Shown piece by piece: positions 35,063 through 43,688 of a DNA stretch of 64,000 bases (position 1 is its first letter; each line of letters opens with the position of its first letter). The stretch comes from DASRHD01 sp035485575. Its GTDB lineage: Bacteria > Verrucomicrobiota > Verrucomicrobiia > Opitutales > Opitutaceae. The stretch lies in the NCBI GenBank assembly GCA_035485575.1, contig DATHNW010000025.1, positions 105,366 to 169,365 of the forward strand. Direction: 5' to 3'. Both the position numbers and the translations under genes were made by a program. The notes beneath the pieces are model-generated. The model saw only the letters and a program-made list of their open reading frames with translations. It was not told the DNA's origin and ran no database searches.

Positions 35063-35878
35063 TTAAGTCAGCAGCACTCCACCGTCCGCCAGTTCGTCAA
35101 ACGAAATGACGCGAAGGTCCGGCACGGCGGCCAGATAGTCCGCCGTTTCATGGAGCACGTCGATGAATGCCCGGTCGGGTATTCCCTCCCTAAAATATTC
35201 CCACCAGTGCGTGACCAATACCGTCAGCCGCTGCTTTTCGATCTGCCGCCTGACGGCATCCAGCATTGGGCCAACCGGCCGCGTGCAGGAAAGCAGGCAT
35301 CCCGGATGGGAGAGCATCGCGAGGCGGCCTACCCGCCAATGAGGTGCACGCCGGATTTTTTTCAGAAGATAGCGGGACAGCCAAGTGCGCGGCTGACGGC
35401 CCAGCTCAAACCAACCGGTCGAAAGGACATCGAAGCGCCGGGCTACCGCCAGCAGGCCGGCACGGGAGATTCGGTCATAAGGTGCAACGAAAGCGCGCGG
35501 TGTGGCGAAGCCGGCCTCCTGCAGTCGTTGCGCACCGAGCTCCACCAGGCGAATCGCCGCCGGCTGATCCAATTGGTCGAACTCGAAGTAATCGTGAAAG
35601 CACCCGTGTTGCGCGAAATGAAATCCCTTGTTCGTCCGCAAATAAGCGACGAGATTGGGATTTTCCTCCATGGGCATTGTCTCGAACTCGGTCTGACGCC
35701 CGACCGAGAGAAATCCTTCGAGCCTTCCGTCCGCACGCCTTACATTCGTCCGCACTTCAGGAATCACCGCGAGGTTCACAGGCAGCCCGCGATCGAGAAA
35801 GGGCCGGTAGAGCTGCTCGAGGCAGTCTACAGGAGTCAGCGCGTTTGTATCGTCGTCACGCAGAATGACATAGCGCAT
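35063..35878 (-). CDS. Polysaccharide deacetylase-like protein (NodB/DUF2334 fold)
   Basis: A 271-residue protein starting YVILRDDDTNAL, the Asp cluster expected at the metal site of the NodB-like polysaccharide deacetylase superfamily, with FHFAQHGCFHDYFEFD near residue 87 supplying candidate metal His residues and THWWEYF near the C-terminus. No signal peptide is seen, so action would be cytoplasmic or on a lipid-linked intermediate. The start overlaps the end of the upstream GT4 gene by 23 bases, so it is the last gene of the ligase-GT4-deacetylase operon. It probably trims acetyl groups on a glycan; the substrate is unknown. Confidence 0.78.
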   Translation of the reverse strand: MRYVILRDDDTNALTPVDCLEQLYRPFLDRGLPVNLAVIPEVRTNVRRADGRLEGFLSVGRQTEFETMPMEENPNLVAYLRTNKGFHFAQHGCFHDYFEFDQLDQPAAIRLVELGAQRLQEAGFATPRAFVAPYDRISRAGLLAVARRFDVLSTGWFELGRQPRTWLSRYLLKKIRRAPHWRVGRLAMLSHPGCLLSCTRPVGPMLDAVRRQIEKQRLTVLVTHWWEYFREGIPDRAFIDVLHETADYLAAVPDLRVISFDELADGGVLLT

Positions 35879-37115
35879 GTTTTTCCTCGATGAGATCTTC
35901 GTAGAGCCGCTTCATCCGGTCGGCGAGAATCCGGGTATCGAAATCCGCGACGACTCGTTTGCGTCCACTGAGCGCCAGCCAGCCGGCCATTTCAGAGTCC
36001 GACCACAATTCATTTACGCTGGCGTGAAACTCCTGCGGTCGCGTGAGATCAAAAAGGAGGCCGCTCTGGCGATGCTCGATCAGGCTTCTCGCACCTGACG
36101 TCGAGGTGGAAATGACAGCCGTGCCCGCAGCCCATGCCTCCAGAATGACCAGCCCGAAAGTTTCAGAAATCGAGGGCAAAACCACCGCTCGGGCCTCCTG
36201 CAGGAGCCCGATCAAGCGCGGGTCGCCCGGCGGAAATCCCCCCGCCAGCAAGACATTTTGTTCCAAGCCAAGCAGACCGATCCTCCGGATCAGCGCTTCC
36301 GCATAACCTTGATCGGTGGTCGCTCCGGCCAGCACGAGCAGCAGCTTGGGATGCCGCCGGGTCAATTCGGGCATCTGTTCAACCAGCCATGATTGATTTT
36401 TTACCGCATCAATCCGGCCGACCGCGAGCAGCACTCCGCGTCCCTGCACTTGGGGAAAAGCCGCGCGAGCAGCGGCGCGTTGATCCTGTTGATAAAGTTT
36501 CGCGGGCACACCGTGAGGCTGCACCACCACCCGTTGTCCGGGGTGACGTTCGCGAATCAATGCGGCTTCGCGCCCGTTACAGGTAATGATCGCATCGGCC
36601 TGTGACAGCAGCCTTCGGGTCCGCAATAACAGGCCGCAAAGTTTGCCCCATTCCCAACCTGCCGACGGGGTCGCATCTAGGCCGGGCTTCGGAGGATCGG
36701 GCAAATCATAAACCCCGCCATGGGTAGTGAACAAAAAGGGCAGCCCGCGCCGGCGGGCCACCATCCGGCCGATGGCTCCAATCCGGCCCGTGGCATGAGA
36801 ATGAATCACGGCCAGGTCCGGTTCCCGCCACAGCGCCTGAATCAGTTCGAACGACATGAGATTTCCGCCCACGGCCACCATCTGGCGTTTTCTTTCAGGC
36901 GAGATGCCCCAGATCGGCACGTAGGCCTGAAATCGCTTCACCACGCATTCCGCCTCCGCCAAGGGGTCGCGCACTGCGCTCATTGGAATGGAGGGGCAAT
37001 AAACGACAGAGCGAACCCCGCTTCGGTGCAGCCCGTCGCACAGCCCGTATAGGGCGGTTTCCGTACCGCCCCATTCCGCCGGGTTATATTTACGCAATAC
37101 GTGGGCTACTTTCAT
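35856..37115 (-). CDS. GT4-family glycosyltransferase
   Basis: A 419-residue GT-B fold enzyme. The N-terminal domain has NPAEWGGTETALYGLC, and the C-terminal donor-binding domain shows LLAVGRIDAVKNQSWLVE, LAGATTD.GYAE and the E-x7-E motif region VVLPSISETFGLVILEAWAAGTAVI. It is cytoplasmic and transfers a sugar from a nucleotide donor to a growing polysaccharide or lipid-linked oligosaccharide. It lies 6 bases after the O-antigen ligase-like gene and overlaps the deacetylase gene. Confidence 0.9.
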   Translation of the reverse strand: MKVAHVLRKYNPAEWGGTETALYGLCDGLHRSGVRSVVYCPSIPMSAVRDPLAEAECVVKRFQAYVPIWGISPERKRQMVAVGGNLMSFELIQALWREPDLAVIHSHATGRIGAIGRMVARRRGLPFLFTTHGGVYDLPDPPKPGLDATPSAGWEWGKLCGLLLRTRRLLSQADAIITCNGREAALIRERHPGQRVVVQPHGVPAKLYQQDQRAAARAAFPQVQGRGVLLAVGRIDAVKNQSWLVEQMPELTRRHPKLLLVLAGATTDQGYAEALIRRIGLLGLEQNVLLAGGFPPGDPRLIGLLQEARAVVLPSISETFGLVILEAWAAGTAVISTSTSGARSLIEHRQSGLLFDLTRPQEFHASVNELWSDSEMAGWLALSGRKRVVADFDTRILADRMKRLYEDLIEEKHALCHSA

Positions 37116-37121
37116 TGCAGG

Positions 37122-38561
37122 TTATACCCCGACCGGGGACATTGCCGGCCTGGCGAGCACCTGCGTGGCCTTCGCCCCGTTCAATTGTTTGGCCTGCTTC
37201 TTATAATAACAAAGGCCCGCCAGGGCCCCGATCAGAATATGGAACGTGATGAAAATCGGCGCCTGCCGGTAAACCCATTCAGTCAGACTTTGCAGAAAGA
37301 TCCCGCATGCCCCAAAAAAGATCCCCACCCCGAGACGATGCATCGGGTCGCTGACCCGCCGCCTTAAAAATTTAGCGCCAGTCTGAAACCAGCGCATCCA
37401 GACCAGGGTGAACACACACAAGCCGGGCACACCCAGCTCACCCAGCGTAAGCGCGCCCAGACTATGCGCCGGTGCGGCGAAGTTTATGTCGGAGGCCGCC
37501 AGCCGTTCAGCCAGGGAATGGATTTTATCATAGTCGCCATAGACAAACCCCTCCTTCGCTCCGTAGGTCTTGCTGACCCCGTAGGACCAGTTGTTCAACC
37601 CGAGCCCGAAAAAATGGTCAGCCACGATCATCCTGGCCCAGCGCAGATAAACGCCGCGGCCTTCGTTCCCCGCATCGGCATCGAGATACTCCTCCTTCAG
37701 GGTGGACTCGCCATAGCGAGCCATCAGCGGTTTCCAGAAAACACCGAGCAACAGGCCCGCTCCAACCATGATCGCCACGCTGAAGAAAATTTTCCGGCCG
37801 GTGACCCGCCACGAAACGCACCACGCCGCCGTGCCCAGCACAACGAGCCCGAAGATTGGAATCCCGGCCCGTGAAATCGTCAGCATGATCGTGACGGCGG
37901 CCACACCCAGCCCGATGAAAGCAGCCCGGCGGATCCACCGGGAAAAATCGGCCGTCGCCGCGGCGGCCAGCACCGGTCCGATGAGACACAGGTACATCGA
38001 CAGGCTGTTCGCGTGATCGAGGCTGCCGTTCACGCGGTCCATGCCCCACAAGGCCCGCTGCTTGAACGCCATGGCGCCTTGCAGGCAGACCGCGCCGAGA
38101 AGCCCCATGACCAGCCATGGCAGTTCCCTCTTAGTTCGCACGAACGAGGCCGCGGCGAGAAAAAAAACGAGTCCGCGCATGATTTTTGAAAGCTCGAACA
38201 CGCCAAAAATCTTCGGCTCCGAGATGAGGACCGAAAAACAGCAGTACAAAAAATAAGCTCCCATGACGCCCAAGCCGGCGGGCCAATACCAACGCGGGCC
38301 GCGATACCTCGGCACCAGCAGCGAGGCGGCGAAAATACTGACCGCAAGGATGTCGATCAGCGAAATTTCGATGCCGAGCGTCGTGCCACGGTACCAGGCG
38401 TGGCTGAAAAAATGCACGTCCATCCGTTCCGTTACCACCGCTCCGGAAACCATCAGGAAAAACATGATGTCACGCGCGCGCTGCGCAACAGAGGCCACCA
38501 TCACCCCGGCTCCGGTGAGGACGACGATTAGGGCCATCGCTATGATATGTTTGATTTCCAT
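37122..38561 (-). CDS. O-antigen ligase/polymerase-like membrane protein
   Basis: A 479-residue integral membrane protein with about ten to twelve hydrophobic helices. A large loop near residues 310-410 contains GLGLNNW and, further on, APAHSLGALTLGELGVPG, matching the Wzy/WaaL-family pattern (PF04932-type) of a conserved His before the next helix. Such proteins polymerise or ligate lipid-linked glycans at the periplasmic face. ATG at 38561 is chosen since it gives a clean start before the first helix (IKHIIAMALIVVLTGAGVMV); the frame is open to 38645 without support. It heads a three-gene minus-strand operon. Confidence 0.83.
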   Translation of the reverse strand: MEIKHIIAMALIVVLTGAGVMVASVAQRARDIMFFLMVSGAVVTERMDVHFFSHAWYRGTTLGIEISLIDILAVSIFAASLLVPRYRGPRWYWPAGLGVMGAYFLYCCFSVLISEPKIFGVFELSKIMRGLVFFLAAASFVRTKRELPWLVMGLLGAVCLQGAMAFKQRALWGMDRVNGSLDHANSLSMYLCLIGPVLAAAATADFSRWIRRAAFIGLGVAAVTIMLTISRAGIPIFGLVVLGTAAWCVSWRVTGRKIFFSVAIMVGAGLLLGVFWKPLMARYGESTLKEEYLDADAGNEGRGVYLRWARMIVADHFFGLGLNNWSYGVSKTYGAKEGFVYGDYDKIHSLAERLAASDINFAAPAHSLGALTLGELGVPGLCVFTLVWMRWFQTGAKFLRRRVSDPMHRLGVGIFFGACGIFLQSLTEWVYRQAPIFITFHILIGALAGLCYYKKQAKQLNGAKATQVLARPAMSPVGV

Positions 38562-38604
38562 GAACTGACCCGCGCAAGCCGGGCGCATGGCCCACCTTGC
38601 CGGC

Positions 38605-38643
38605 AGCGTAGCGCCCTTCCCTCTGCGTGTTGAGTGGGCAAGC
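38605..38643 (-). promoter_or_regulatory. 39-bp promoter element, site 5 (ligase-GT4-deacetylase operon)
   Basis: On the minus strand GCTTGCCCACT (38643-38633), 22 bases, then TACGCT (38610-38605). It is the most degenerate copy (GCCC for ACCC) but has the exact spacing and lies divergent to site 6. The ATG at 38561 is 44 bases after the hexamer. Confidence 0.45.
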
Positions 38644-38662
38644 ACCTCCCTCGTGGGCCGGG

Positions 38663-38701
38663 TAACACCCCATGTCTCCCCTCGCCGCCAAAGCCTAGCC
38701 T
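38663..38701 (+). promoter_or_regulatory. 39-bp promoter element, site 6 (GT2 operon)
   Basis: TAACACCCCAT at 38663-38673 (preceded by GGG, forming GGGTAACACCC), 22 bases, then TAGCCT at 38696-38701. The ATG at 38708 begins six bases later, so the transcript would be leaderless. Confidence 0.72.
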
Positions 38702-38707
38702 TCCGGC

Positions 38708-39586
38708 ATGAATGACGTGCCTGTCAGCATCATCATGCGTTCGTTCAATGAGGCCTGGGCCCTGCGGAAGACACTGCCGGCCTTGCAGGCGCAGGAGTAT
38801 AAAAACTGGGAGCTGATCGTGATCGATTCAGGCTCCAGCGATGGATCGGTCGAGCTGATCCAGCAGGCCGGCCCGCGGCATCTTCTCGAGATTCTTCCGC
38901 ATGAATACCAGCCAGGCCGCGTGCTCAACACCGGCATGCGACTGGCCCGGAGCGATGTTGTAATTTTTCTCAACGCCGATGCCACGCCGCAAGATTCGCA
39001 ATGGCTGGGCCCTTTGGTCATGGCCCTGCAGGATCCGCAAACAGCCGCCGTCTTCAGCCGCCAGATGCCCCGCCCGGATTGTCGCGCGGTCTTCGCCAGC
39101 GATTATGACCGCTGTTTCGGAGCCAGTCGCGAGTCCGCCGGATGGGATCATTTTTTCAGCATGGTCAGCAGCGGCCTCCGCCGGGACATCTGGGCCCGGC
39201 GCGGCTTTCTCGAGTCGATGCAATACTCGGAGGACGACGAATACACACGCTGGTGCCGCAGCCAGGGCCATCGCATCGTTTATTGTCCCGAGTCGGTGGT
39301 CACGCATTCGCACAATTACGCGCCACGGCAGGCTTACAAACGCAGCTTTGGCGAAGCCTGGGCCCTGAGCGCCATGGGAGTCGCCCAGGACCGCAGACCT
39401 GCCTGGTCCCGGACGGTGGCGCTGGGCTGGCTGAACGACGTGCGCCGGGATCTCGGCTTTTGCTTCCGCATGCGGCGGCTGCCCGAATGGCCGCAGGGCT
39501 GGCCCATCCGCTGGGCCCAACGTCGCGGCAGGCTCGATGGATTCAGGGCCGGAGCGGCAATGAACGCCGGAAAGTCCCGTTCATGA
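38708..39586 (+). CDS. GT2-family glycosyltransferase
   Basis: A 292-residue GT-A fold enzyme, cytoplasmic and similar in layout to rhamnosyltransferases. It starts VSIIMRSFNEAW, has IVIDSGSSDGSVE with the first Asp pair near residue 40, LNADATPQD as the DxD-type metal site near 89, and a DDEYTRW segment near 178 that can supply the catalytic base. It ends in an ATGA overlap with the next gene, so the two are translated together. The acceptor is unknown. Confidence 0.9.
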   Translation: MNDVPVSIIMRSFNEAWALRKTLPALQAQEYKNWELIVIDSGSSDGSVELIQQAGPRHLLEILPHEYQPGRVLNTGMRLARSDVVIFLNADATPQDSQWLGPLVMALQDPQTAAVFSRQMPRPDCRAVFASDYDRCFGASRESAGWDHFFSMVSSGLRRDIWARRGFLESMQYSEDDEYTRWCRSQGHRIVYCPESVVTHSHNYAPRQAYKRSFGEAWALSAMGVAQDRRPAWSRTVALGWLNDVRRDLGFCFRMRRLPEWPQGWPIRWAQRRGRLDGFRAGAAMNAGKSRS

Positions 39587-40812
39587 TCGCACTCACCGAT
39601 CCCTTGTTGCCCGGCCCGATGCTCTCTCCGCTGCGAAAGAATGAACCGGCAGTCGAGGCGGCCGGCTGGCCCCGCTTCACCCTCGATGGAAATGACGAAC
39701 TTGAAATCCACCTGACCCGGACTTGCGACACGATTACGGCCGGCCTTCGCGGCCTCATCCCCTCCCGGCGACTGCAAGCCGTTTTACTCGGCGGAGGCTA
39801 CGGCCGGGGTGAAGGCGGCGTCCTGCGGACACGCGAAGGCGAGCATCCTTACAACGACCTGGAATTCTACGTCTGCCTGCGCGGCAACCGTCATCTCAAT
39901 GAGCGGCGCCATCATTTGCCTCTGAAAGTGCTGGGCGAGATTCTCGCGCCGATGGCCGGAGCTGAAATTGAATTCAAAATCACTTCGCTCGCGGAACTCC
40001 GGCGCAACCGCATCAGCATGTTTTCCTATGACCTGCTGATGGGGCATCGCCGGCTGCTGGGTGACGCCGGATTGCTTCTTGGTCTCACCCACCATCAGAT
40101 CGCAGGGGAAATTCCGGCAGCGGAAGCCACCCGGCTGCTCATGAACCGCTGTTCCGGCCTGCTCTTCGCGCAGGAGCGGCTGGAGCGCGCTGAGTTCACC
40201 GCCACGGATGCGGATTTCGTGCAGCGCAACATCGCCAAGGCCGAACTTGCTTTCGGTGATGCCGTGCTCACCGCCCATGGCCAGTATCACTGGAGCTGCC
40301 AGGAGCGGCACCGGCGGTTGCAACGGCTGATTACCACCGAGACCATCTCGTGGCTGGACAATGTGCGCCTCCGCCATATGGCCGGCCTGCAATTCAAACT
40401 TTATCCGGAGCGGAGCACGGCTTCGCGGGACGCTTTGCAGGCGCGTCAAACGGCCGTGGTGGCACTGGGACTCAGGGTGTGGCTTTGGCAGGAAAGGCGC
40501 CGGCTGGATACGCCATTCGCATCCGCCAGTGACTACGCCTGGAGCCGGCTGGACAAATGCCCGGAAACCGACTGGCGCCGGAATGCGCTGGTGAATCTTA
40601 AAACCGGGGGAGCCGGCTCCCTCTTCAAATTTCATCCCTTTCGCCACCCTCGCGAAAGAGTCCTTCGCGTTTTGTCCTTGCTCCTCTGGGCACCCGCTGA
40701 CCCGCTCCTCCCGCTATTGTTGGATTGTCCGACGGCCGCGTTCTTCTCCAGCACTTCTCATTTCGCGGCTCAGGTCGCCGCTTATAAAGCCCTGTGGGAG
40801 CGCGTGCATTGA
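39583..40812 (+). CDS. Nucleotidyltransferase-like protein in the polysaccharide locus
   Basis: A 409-residue protein starting with ATG at 39583, overlapping the GT2 stop as ATGA. Residues 68-80 (LLGGGYGRGEGGV) followed by NDLEFYV at 91-97 resemble the G[GS]...DxD pattern of the nucleotidyltransferase superfamily, with Asp92 and Glu94 as candidate metal ligands. The rest is helical and unrecognised. There is no signal peptide. It may activate a sugar or another small molecule for the neighbouring glycosyltransferases, or modify a protein. No known family name can be given with confidence. Confidence 0.6.
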   Translation: MIALTDPLLPGPMLSPLRKNEPAVEAAGWPRFTLDGNDELEIHLTRTCDTITAGLRGLIPSRRLQAVLLGGGYGRGEGGVLRTREGEHPYNDLEFYVCLRGNRHLNERRHHLPLKVLGEILAPMAGAEIEFKITSLAELRRNRISMFSYDLLMGHRRLLGDAGLLLGLTHHQIAGEIPAAEATRLLMNRCSGLLFAQERLERAEFTATDADFVQRNIAKAELAFGDAVLTAHGQYHWSCQERHRRLQRLITTETISWLDNVRLRHMAGLQFKLYPERSTASRDALQARQTAVVALGLRVWLWQERRRLDTPFASASDYAWSRLDKCPETDWRRNALVNLKTGGAGSLFKFHPFRHPRERVLRVLSLLLWAPADPLLPLLLDCPTAAFFSSTSHFAAQVAAYKALWERVH

Positions 40813-40916
40813 TCCTGAATTTGAACTCGGCGGCGACATGCTCGACAGTTCGCCCAATTTGCAGTTTGCTGGCACCAAAGCCAGTGTCGTTGCAGTGCGG
40901 CAGAGGCTGATCCGCC

Positions 40917-43688
40917 ATGAAAAAGTCCGTCCCTCCCAAGCCGCCGAAGCGTCCATCGGCTCGTGACGTGACAAAATCCAAGCCCGCCTCACCGGGGAAA
41001 AACAAGCGGAGCGCGGATCGTTCCTTCCCCATCGTGGGCATCGGCGCTTCCGCCGGGGGACTGGAGGCTTTGGTCCAGTTCCTCGAACACGTGCCGGCGG
41101 ACAGCGGCATGGCCTTTGTCATCATCCAACACCTGGATCCGACCCAGAAGGGCATGATGCCCGAGCTGCTCCAGCGCGCCACGGCCATGAAGGTGGTGCA
41201 AGTGAAGGATCGCACCAAGGTCCGGCCGCATTGCGTGTATGTGATCCCGCCCAACAGCGACATGTCCATCCTGCATGGAACATTGCACCTGCTCGCCCCG
41301 ACCGCATCGCGCGGACTGCGCCTGCCGATCGATTTCTTTTTCCGCTCGCTCGCCGAGGACCAGCGCGAACGCTGCGCGGGTGTCATTTTGTCGGGCATGG
41401 GCAGCGACGGCACGCTGGGCCTCAAGGCCATCAAGGAGAAGGCCGGGGTGACCCTGGTGCAGGATCCGGTCACGGCAAAATTCGACGCCATGCCACGGAG
41501 CGCCATCGTGGCCGGGCTGGCGGATTTTGTGGCTTCCGCCGGGGAGCTGCCCGCAAAACTCCTCACTTACACCCGGCACCGGCCGCAGATCAGCGCGGCC
41601 AAGCGGCCCCTGGAGGAAAAGGTCCAGAGTGCCCTGGAAAAAATCGTGATCCTGCTGCGTGCCCACACCGGCCACGATTTTACGCTTTATCGCCGGAACA
41701 CGCTGTATCGGCGGGTCGAGCGCCGCATGGGCATCCACCAGGTGGTCAAAATTGGCAGCTATGTCCGGTATTTGCAGGAGAATCCCCAGGAGATGGACAT
41801 CCTCTTCAAGGAATTGCTCATCGGAGTGACCAGTTTTTTCCGTGACCCCGCCGCCTGGCAGCAGCTGGCGAAACATGCGCTCCCAGCGCTGCTCACCAGC
41901 CGGCCTGCAGGCGGCGTGCTGCGGGCCTGGGTGGCCGGATGTTCGACCGGCGAAGAGGCCTACTCGCTGGCCATGGTGTTCACCGAGGCATTGAAGCAGA
42001 TAAAGTCCGCGGAGAATGTCTCCCTGCAAATCTACGCCACCGACCTGGACAAGGATGCCATTGACAAGGCCCGCCATGGCTTTTTTCCGGAAAACATCGT
42101 CGCCGATGTCTCGTCCGCGCGGCTGAGCCGGTTTTTCGTCAAAGAGCAGGGTGGCTACCGCGTGAACAAGGAGATCCGGGCAATGGTGGTATTCGCCCCG
42201 CAGAACCTGATCATGGATCCGCCGTTCACCAAGCTGGATATTTTGTGCTGCCGGAACCTGCTGATTTATCTGACCCCCGAATTACAGAAAAAACTTTTCC
42301 CGCTTTTCCACTACAGCTTGAATCCCCATGGGGTGCTGTTTCTCGGCAGTTCGGAAAGCATCGGGGGCTTCGCCACTTTCTTCACTCCGCTGGCGTCCAA
42401 GGAACGGATTTTTCAACGGAAAGAATCCGGCCTGCTGGGTAATCAGCTCGATTTTCCCGCCGTATTTGTTCCGGCTCCCGCGGACCGGCCCAACGTGCCG
42501 ACGGCCTTGCGCCGCCCTGCCCCGAGTCTGCAGTCACTAGCGGATCAGTTGCTCCAGGCGCGCTTTGCCCCGCCGGCGGTGCTCGTCAACGACCAGGGGG
42601 ACATCCTCTACATCAGCGGCCGGACCGGCAAATATCTCGAACCGGCGGCCGGCAAGGCCAACTGGAACATCATTGCCATGGCCCGCGAGGAACTGCGTTA
42701 CGATCTGACCAGCGCCCTTCAAAAAGTGCACCGGAAAAAAGGCACGGTTATCGTCCGTGGCATCAAAATCGGGGTCGATTCTGAGGCACGGTCCGTGGAC
42801 ATCATGATTCAGGCCCTCGAGGAACCAAAGGAACTGGCCGGCATGGTGCTGATCGTATTTTCCGATAGCGCCACCCCGGCTGAAACCAGCCCGGGAACCG
42901 GGAAAAGGCCGCCCCGCAGCATCCGTCAGGGCGAACTGGAACGGGAGCTTCAACGCGCCCGCGAGGAGGTGCAGGCCGGCCGCGAGGAGATGCAGACTAC
43001 GCAGGAAGAGCTCAAGTCCATGAACGAAGAGCTGCAATCCACCAACGAGGAATTGCAGTCCACCAACGAGGAACTTACGACCTCGAAGGAAGAGATGCAG
43101 TCGTTGAACGAGGAGCTGCAGACGGTCAACGCCGAGCTGCAGGCCAAACTGGACGAGCTTTCCGGGGCGAACAACGACATGAAAAACCTGCTCAACAGCA
43201 CGGATATTGCCACCGTGTTCCTGGACAACGAACTGCACGTGCGGCGCTTCACCCTGCAAGCGAAGACGATCATCAAGTTCATCCCAAGTGACGTGGGCCG
43301 GCCGATCACCGACCTGGCCTCCGACCTGCTCTACCCGGCGCTGGTCGCAGACGCGCACGAAGTGCTGCGGACCCTCGTTTTTTCGGAAAGATCGATCACC
43401 ACCAAAGACGGGCGCTGGTTCACCGTGCGCGTCATGCCTTATCGCACCATGGATAACCGGATTGACGGCGTGGTCATCACCTTCGCCGACATCACCGCAG
43501 CCAAAAAGGTGGAAGCCGAACTGCGCGAGAAACACGGCGATCTGACCCGGCACTCGGCCAAGCAGGCCGTGGCGCTGAATCAAGTCATGAAACGTTTGCG
43601 CAGCCAGGACATCAAGCCGCGACCCCGCAAGGCGAAGGGCAAACTGATCCGAAAAGCGGCCGGCACCGCCGCGCAGCCCAAGCCGTGA
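40917..43688 (+). CDS. CheB-CheR fusion protein with coiled coil and PAS domain
   Basis: A 923-residue signalling protein. Residues ~35-225 form a CheB methylesterase domain (GIGASAGGLEAL with the catalytic Ser, IIQHLDPT with His, and GMGSDGTLGL with Asp), with no receiver domain ahead. Residues ~240-500 form a CheR methyltransferase (RRVERRM, TSFFRDP, WVAGCSTGEEAYS, FAPQNLIMDPPF and CCRNLLIYL). A long Glu/Gln-rich coiled coil (~670-745, repeated NEELQ motifs) leads to a PAS domain (~750-885). The substrate need not be chemotaxis receptors. It ends in a GTGA overlap with the histidine kinase downstream. It lies 104 bases after the previous gene, in a gap with no copy of the promoter element. 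Confidence 0.93.
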   Translation: MKKSVPPKPPKRPSARDVTKSKPASPGKNKRSADRSFPIVGIGASAGGLEALVQFLEHVPADSGMAFVIIQHLDPTQKGMMPELLQRATAMKVVQVKDRTKVRPHCVYVIPPNSDMSILHGTLHLLAPTASRGLRLPIDFFFRSLAEDQRERCAGVILSGMGSDGTLGLKAIKEKAGVTLVQDPVTAKFDAMPRSAIVAGLADFVASAGELPAKLLTYTRHRPQISAAKRPLEEKVQSALEKIVILLRAHTGHDFTLYRRNTLYRRVERRMGIHQVVKIGSYVRYLQENPQEMDILFKELLIGVTSFFRDPAAWQQLAKHALPALLTSRPAGGVLRAWVAGCSTGEEAYSLAMVFTEALKQIKSAENVSLQIYATDLDKDAIDKARHGFFPENIVADVSSARLSRFFVKEQGGYRVNKEIRAMVVFAPQNLIMDPPFTKLDILCCRNLLIYLTPELQKKLFPLFHYSLNPHGVLFLGSSESIGGFATFFTPLASKERIFQRKESGLLGNQLDFPAVFVPAPADRPNVPTALRRPAPSLQSLADQLLQARFAPPAVLVNDQGDILYISGRTGKYLEPAAGKANWNIIAMAREELRYDLTSALQKVHRKKGTVIVRGIKIGVDSEARSVDIMIQALEEPKELAGMVLIVFSDSATPAETSPGTGKRPPRSIRQGELERELQRAREEVQAGREEMQTTQEELKSMNEELQSTNEELQSTNEELTTSKEEMQSLNEELQTVNAELQAKLDELSGANNDMKNLLNSTDIATVFLDNELHVRRFTLQAKTIIKFIPSDVGRPITDLASDLLYPALVADAHEVLRTLVFSERSITTKDGRWFTVRVMPYRTMDNRIDGVVITFADITAAKKVEAELREKHGDLTRHSAKQAVALNQVMKRLRSQDIKPRPRKAKGKLIRKAAGTAAQPKP

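Noticed and set aside
40813..40916. CGCCCAAT in the gap before the CheB-CheR gene as another promoter element
   Set aside because: The bases 22 positions downstream (CCAGTG) do not form a -10-like hexamer.
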